Shown here one piece after another: positions 4,839 to 6,452 of a stretch of DNA of 6,452 bases (positions within the stretch are counted from its first letter, which is position 1; each line of letters opens with the position of its first letter). The stretch comes from an uncultured Methylococcaceae bacterium (GTDB lineage Bacteria > Pseudomonadota > Gammaproteobacteria > Methylococcales > Methylomonadaceae), in NCBI GenBank assembly GCA_903839795.1, contig CAIMDR010000375.1, positions 1-6,452 of the forward strand, written 5' to 3'. The notes beneath the pieces were generated by a model. It was not told where the DNA came from. It searched no databases and worked only from the letters and a program-made list of their open reading frames with translations. A program made the position numbers and the translations under genes.

Positions 4839-5266
4839 GATTTTAGTAACCTCAATAATTGTGCAGGAGTGATGACTTCATAACCTAAATGCTTGAGTTC
4901 AGCACGGGCAAAGTCAACTATGTTATTAGTAACGATGTAAGCCGCTTGTGCCGCGATTGCCAGTTCTACTAAATGATTATCGGCTTCGTCACGTAAATTG
5001 GGTCGCCATAAATAGCGGGCATCAACGGCTTTACACACTTGTGCAAAACCATCCAGAAATTCCATTAATGATACCGATGTTTGTTGGCACAGTGCTTGTA
5101 TATTTTCTCTGTTCAGCAAATCCTGATATTCCAAATATAATGCATTGCCAACAAAAGGCTGTAAATCCCCTTTAAGACATAAGCGAAGAATTTCACGATT
5201 TGAGCCTTTGCCGCTAATTAATCCGGCAACCAGAACATTGGTATCAACGACAACCCTAATGGTCAT
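4835..5266 (-). CDS. PIN-domain toxin of TA module 1 (COG1569-like PIN family)
   Basis: The 143-residue protein begins MTIRVVVDTNVLVAGLIS and matches the PIN family of putative TA toxins usually paired with small RHH proteins. Acidic residues expected in the active site are D8 (VVDTNVLVAG), E46 (ALYLEYQDLL), D93 and D96 (LRDEADNHLVELA) and D118 (VTNNIVDFARAELKHLG). Length is normal and the frame intact. The start overlaps the stop of a 23-codon ORF that begins at the hsdM stop, and its own stop overlaps the antitoxin start, both as ATGA. There is no good ribosome site directly upstream, so it is probably translated by ribosomes arriving from hsdM. Confidence 0.93.
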   Translation of the reverse strand: MTIRVVVDTNVLVAGLISGKGSNREILRLCLKGDLQPFVGNALYLEYQDLLNRENIQALCQQTSVSLMEFLDGFAQVCKAVDARYLWRPNLRDEADNHLVELAIAAQAAYIVTNNIVDFARAELKHLGYEVITPAQLLRLLKS

Positions 5267-5334
5267 GTAAAACGGCCATCAAACAAGCTCACAGACAAAT
5301 CGTAGCATAATTCAATTGATGTCTTAAACTTCAT
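5263..5334 (-). other. 23-codon ORF from the hsdM stop to the PIN toxin; remnant of an hsdS start (copy A)
   Basis: The hsdM stop TGA overlaps an ATG at 5334, and the frame begins ATGAAGTTTAAG (MKFK), identical to the first four codons of hsdS. It then diverges (TSIELCYDLSVSLFDGRFT) and ends in a TGA overlapping the PIN start at 5266. GAGG seven bases upstream of the ATG, within hsdM, is a usable ribosome site. The sequence shows where hsdS used to start directly behind hsdM; the frame now bridges hsdM and the toxin. Confidence 0.5.
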
Positions 5335-5343
5335 TCCGCAACC
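5323..5343 (-). repeat. hsdM/hsdS junction sequence at the hsdM end (copy A)
   Basis: Matches the hsdS start region 3569-3589 at 20 of 21 bases, including 16 identical bases CGGAATGAAGTTTAAG. Together the two copies frame about 1.75 kb of toxin-antitoxin genes, in direct orientation. Confidence 0.85.
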
Positions 5344-6452
5344 TCTGCCAACATGGCGGCAATCCTCGCTTCGCTGGCTTTCAAATCGGCATCAATGGAC
5401 TGCAAGGCACGAGGCGGTGTGTACTGATAAAAATAGCGGTTAAAGTTAATCTCATAACCGACGATACCGACCTTGCCATCCTTTTCATCGCATTTCGTTT
5501 CATCAATCCAGGCATCCGGCACATGCGGCAGCACTTCGCGCTGGAAATAATCATTAATGTTTTCTGATAGAGGCACATTTTCAGCATCGCGCAAATCGGC
5601 ATCAGCTTCGGGTTTGCCTTGTTTGTCGTAACAAATATCGGCATCTTCCGAGGGTTTACGGACATACTTTTCAATCAATTTTAATTGCGGGGCTTTGATT
5701 TTAGTTACATCGACTAAAGTGGCACAGCCTTCCAATAACGCCTTACGAAATTCATCCCTATTGAGAATGACCTTATTACCTTCAAAGCAACAATCAACCG
5801 TTAAGTGTTCAGTTCCCCTCTTTGAAAAAGAGGGGTTAGGGGAGATTTGATTAGATAAATCCCCCTCAGTCCCCCTTTTACAAAGGGGGAGGTTATTAGC
5901 ATCGGCCATGCCGACCAAAACACTTAACACCGCTGTGCGCAGGTCTTCATCCCAGCGCTTAAAACCCTTATCTTCTCTGAGTTGGTCGATTAACGCTTCA
6001 TCACCATCAAACATAAACCGGTATGGACGTTCGACGGTAATGCGCCGATAACCAAACGCAGTGCTGTCAAAAATCTTGCTGATGCTCGACTCGGTAAAGG
6101 CATCGTATTCGCGCAAGCTGTCATCAATTTGTTCATCGGACAAATAGCGGCGTTTACTGCCTTCCGATTTACGCATCGCCGTCCAGGTGTTACTGAGGTT
6201 AAGCAGTTGCACTTTACCTTTTCGCTCGGGCGCTTTTTTATTGCTCAACAGCCAGACATAAGTGCCGATGCCGGTGTTGAAAAACATATCGTTGGGCAGC
6301 GAAAAGATGGCTTCGACAAAATCCTGTTCCAATAACCAGCGGCGGATTTCCGATTCACCGGAACCCGCACCGCCATTAAATAAAGGCGAACCGGACAACA
6401 CGATACCCACGCGCCCGCCGCCATGTTCCGGCGCTTCCATTTTTGACACCAG
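5331..6452 (-). CDS. hsdM: Type I R-M methyltransferase subunit HsdM, C-terminal part (enters from right edge)
   Basis: HsdM transfers a methyl group from S-adenosylmethionine to adenine N6 at the site chosen by HsdS. The frame is open to the right edge, so the 373 visible residues lack the N-terminal domain and the SAM-binding and NPP(F/Y) motifs. What is present is the later part of the N6_Mtase domain (GIVLSGSPLFNGGAGSGESE, FSLPNDMFFNTGIGTYVWLL, about residues 16-72), then the C-terminal region ending INFNRYFYQYTPPRALQSID and a helix ADLKASEARIAAMLAEVAE that would contact HsdS. About residues 187-213 are encoded by a palindromic repeat, translated in frame as LPLCKRGTEGDL and NPSFSKRGTE; this is not normal HsdM sequence. 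Whether the protein tolerates it is unknown. The stop overlaps the former hsdS start. Confidence 0.96.
   Translation of the reverse strand: MVSKMEAPEHGGGRVGIVLSGSPLFNGGAGSGESEIRRWLLEQDFVEAIFSLPNDMFFNTGIGTYVWLLSNKKAPERKGKVQLLNLSNTWTAMRKSEGSKRRYLSDEQIDDSLREYDAFTESSISKIFDSTAFGYRRITVERPYRFMFDGDEALIDQLREDKGFKRWDEDLRTAVLSVLVGMADANNLPLCKRGTEGDLSNQISPNPSFSKRGTEHLTVDCCFEGNKVILNRDEFRKALLEGCATLVDVTKIKAPQLKLIEKYVRKPSEDADICYDKQGKPEADADLRDAENVPLSENINDYFQREVLPHVPDAWIDETKCDEKDGKVGIVGYEINFNRYFYQYTPPRALQSIDADLKASEARIAAMLAEVAE
5814..5890. repeat. Composite palindromic repeat inside the hsdM reading frame
   Basis: Two perfect 9-bp hairpins with 3-base loops (5815-5823 with 5827-5835, and 5870-5878 with 5882-5890) lie on either side of a short AT-rich centre. 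The two halves are themselves inverted copies of each other: the reverse complement of the right half (tccccctttgtaaaaggggg...) lines up with the left half (tcccctctttgaaaaagagg...). I recall this C/G-rich family as a common dispersed repeat in cyanobacteria and repeat-rich proteobacteria, where it often appears in proteins as LPLCKRGTEGDL or NPSFSKRGTE. Exactly these peptides occur here, within hsdM. Confidence 0.92.

Noticed and set aside
5815..5890. Hairpins read as a CRISPR array or as terminators
   Set aside because: There are only two inverted units without spacers, and they lie inside the hsdM frame; they fit a dispersed palindromic element.

Overview
The window holds most of a type I restriction-modification (hsd) operon, all on the minus strand. 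The two ends are cut off by the window: the hsdM methyltransferase gene enters at the right edge (its N-terminal catalytic half is outside), and the hsdR endonuclease gene runs off the left edge after its N-terminal nuclease domain. hsdS lies complete between them. In the order of transcription the layout is hsdM, TA module 1 (PIN toxin then ribbon-helix-helix antitoxin), a 60-bp copy of the hsdM 3' end, TA module 2 (antitoxin then PIN toxin), a 52-codon ORF carrying a palindromic repeat, hsdS, higB, a shortened higA, an orphan antitoxin, TA module 3 (antitoxin then PIN toxin), and hsdR. So both subunit boundaries of the R-M operon (M/S and S/R) are stuffed with toxin-antitoxin genes: three PIN toxins, one HigB toxin and five antitoxin-type ORFs. 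Genes are tightly packed, with repeated ATGA, GTGA or TAATG stop/start overlaps, which suggests one long co-transcribed, translationally coupled unit. I found no convincing internal promoter or terminator.

The most unusual signal is at the junctions. hsdM ends with its TGA inside an ATGA followed by AGTTTAAG, which is exactly how the real hsdS starts about 1.75 kb further on; 20 of 21 bases match. A second copy of the last 19 codons of hsdM (56 of 59 bases, two of three differences synonymous) sits between TA modules 1 and 2. The PIN gene of module 2 overlaps a short ORF that starts MKYQAYSKYK, very like the hsdS start MKFKPYPSYK. The simplest reading is that hsdM and hsdS once overlapped directly, and that TA modules were placed into this overlap, one of them imported with scraps of another allele's hsdM end and hsdS start. 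The hsdS/hsdR side shows a weaker version of the same pattern (TAATGAAT at the hsdS stop, ATGAAT at the hsdR start).

Three different palindromic repeat families have also entered the region: one inside the hsdM reading frame, one directly behind higA where its DNA-binding domain should be, and one inside the short ORF upstream of hsdS.

The organism cannot be named from this window. Moderate G+C, gammaproteobacterial-looking gene content, many TA genes and C/G-rich palindromic repeats of these types fit a repeat-rich gammaproteobacterium such as a sulphur oxidiser (Beggiatoa/Thiothrix type) or a methanotroph; this is an impression from memory, not a search result.
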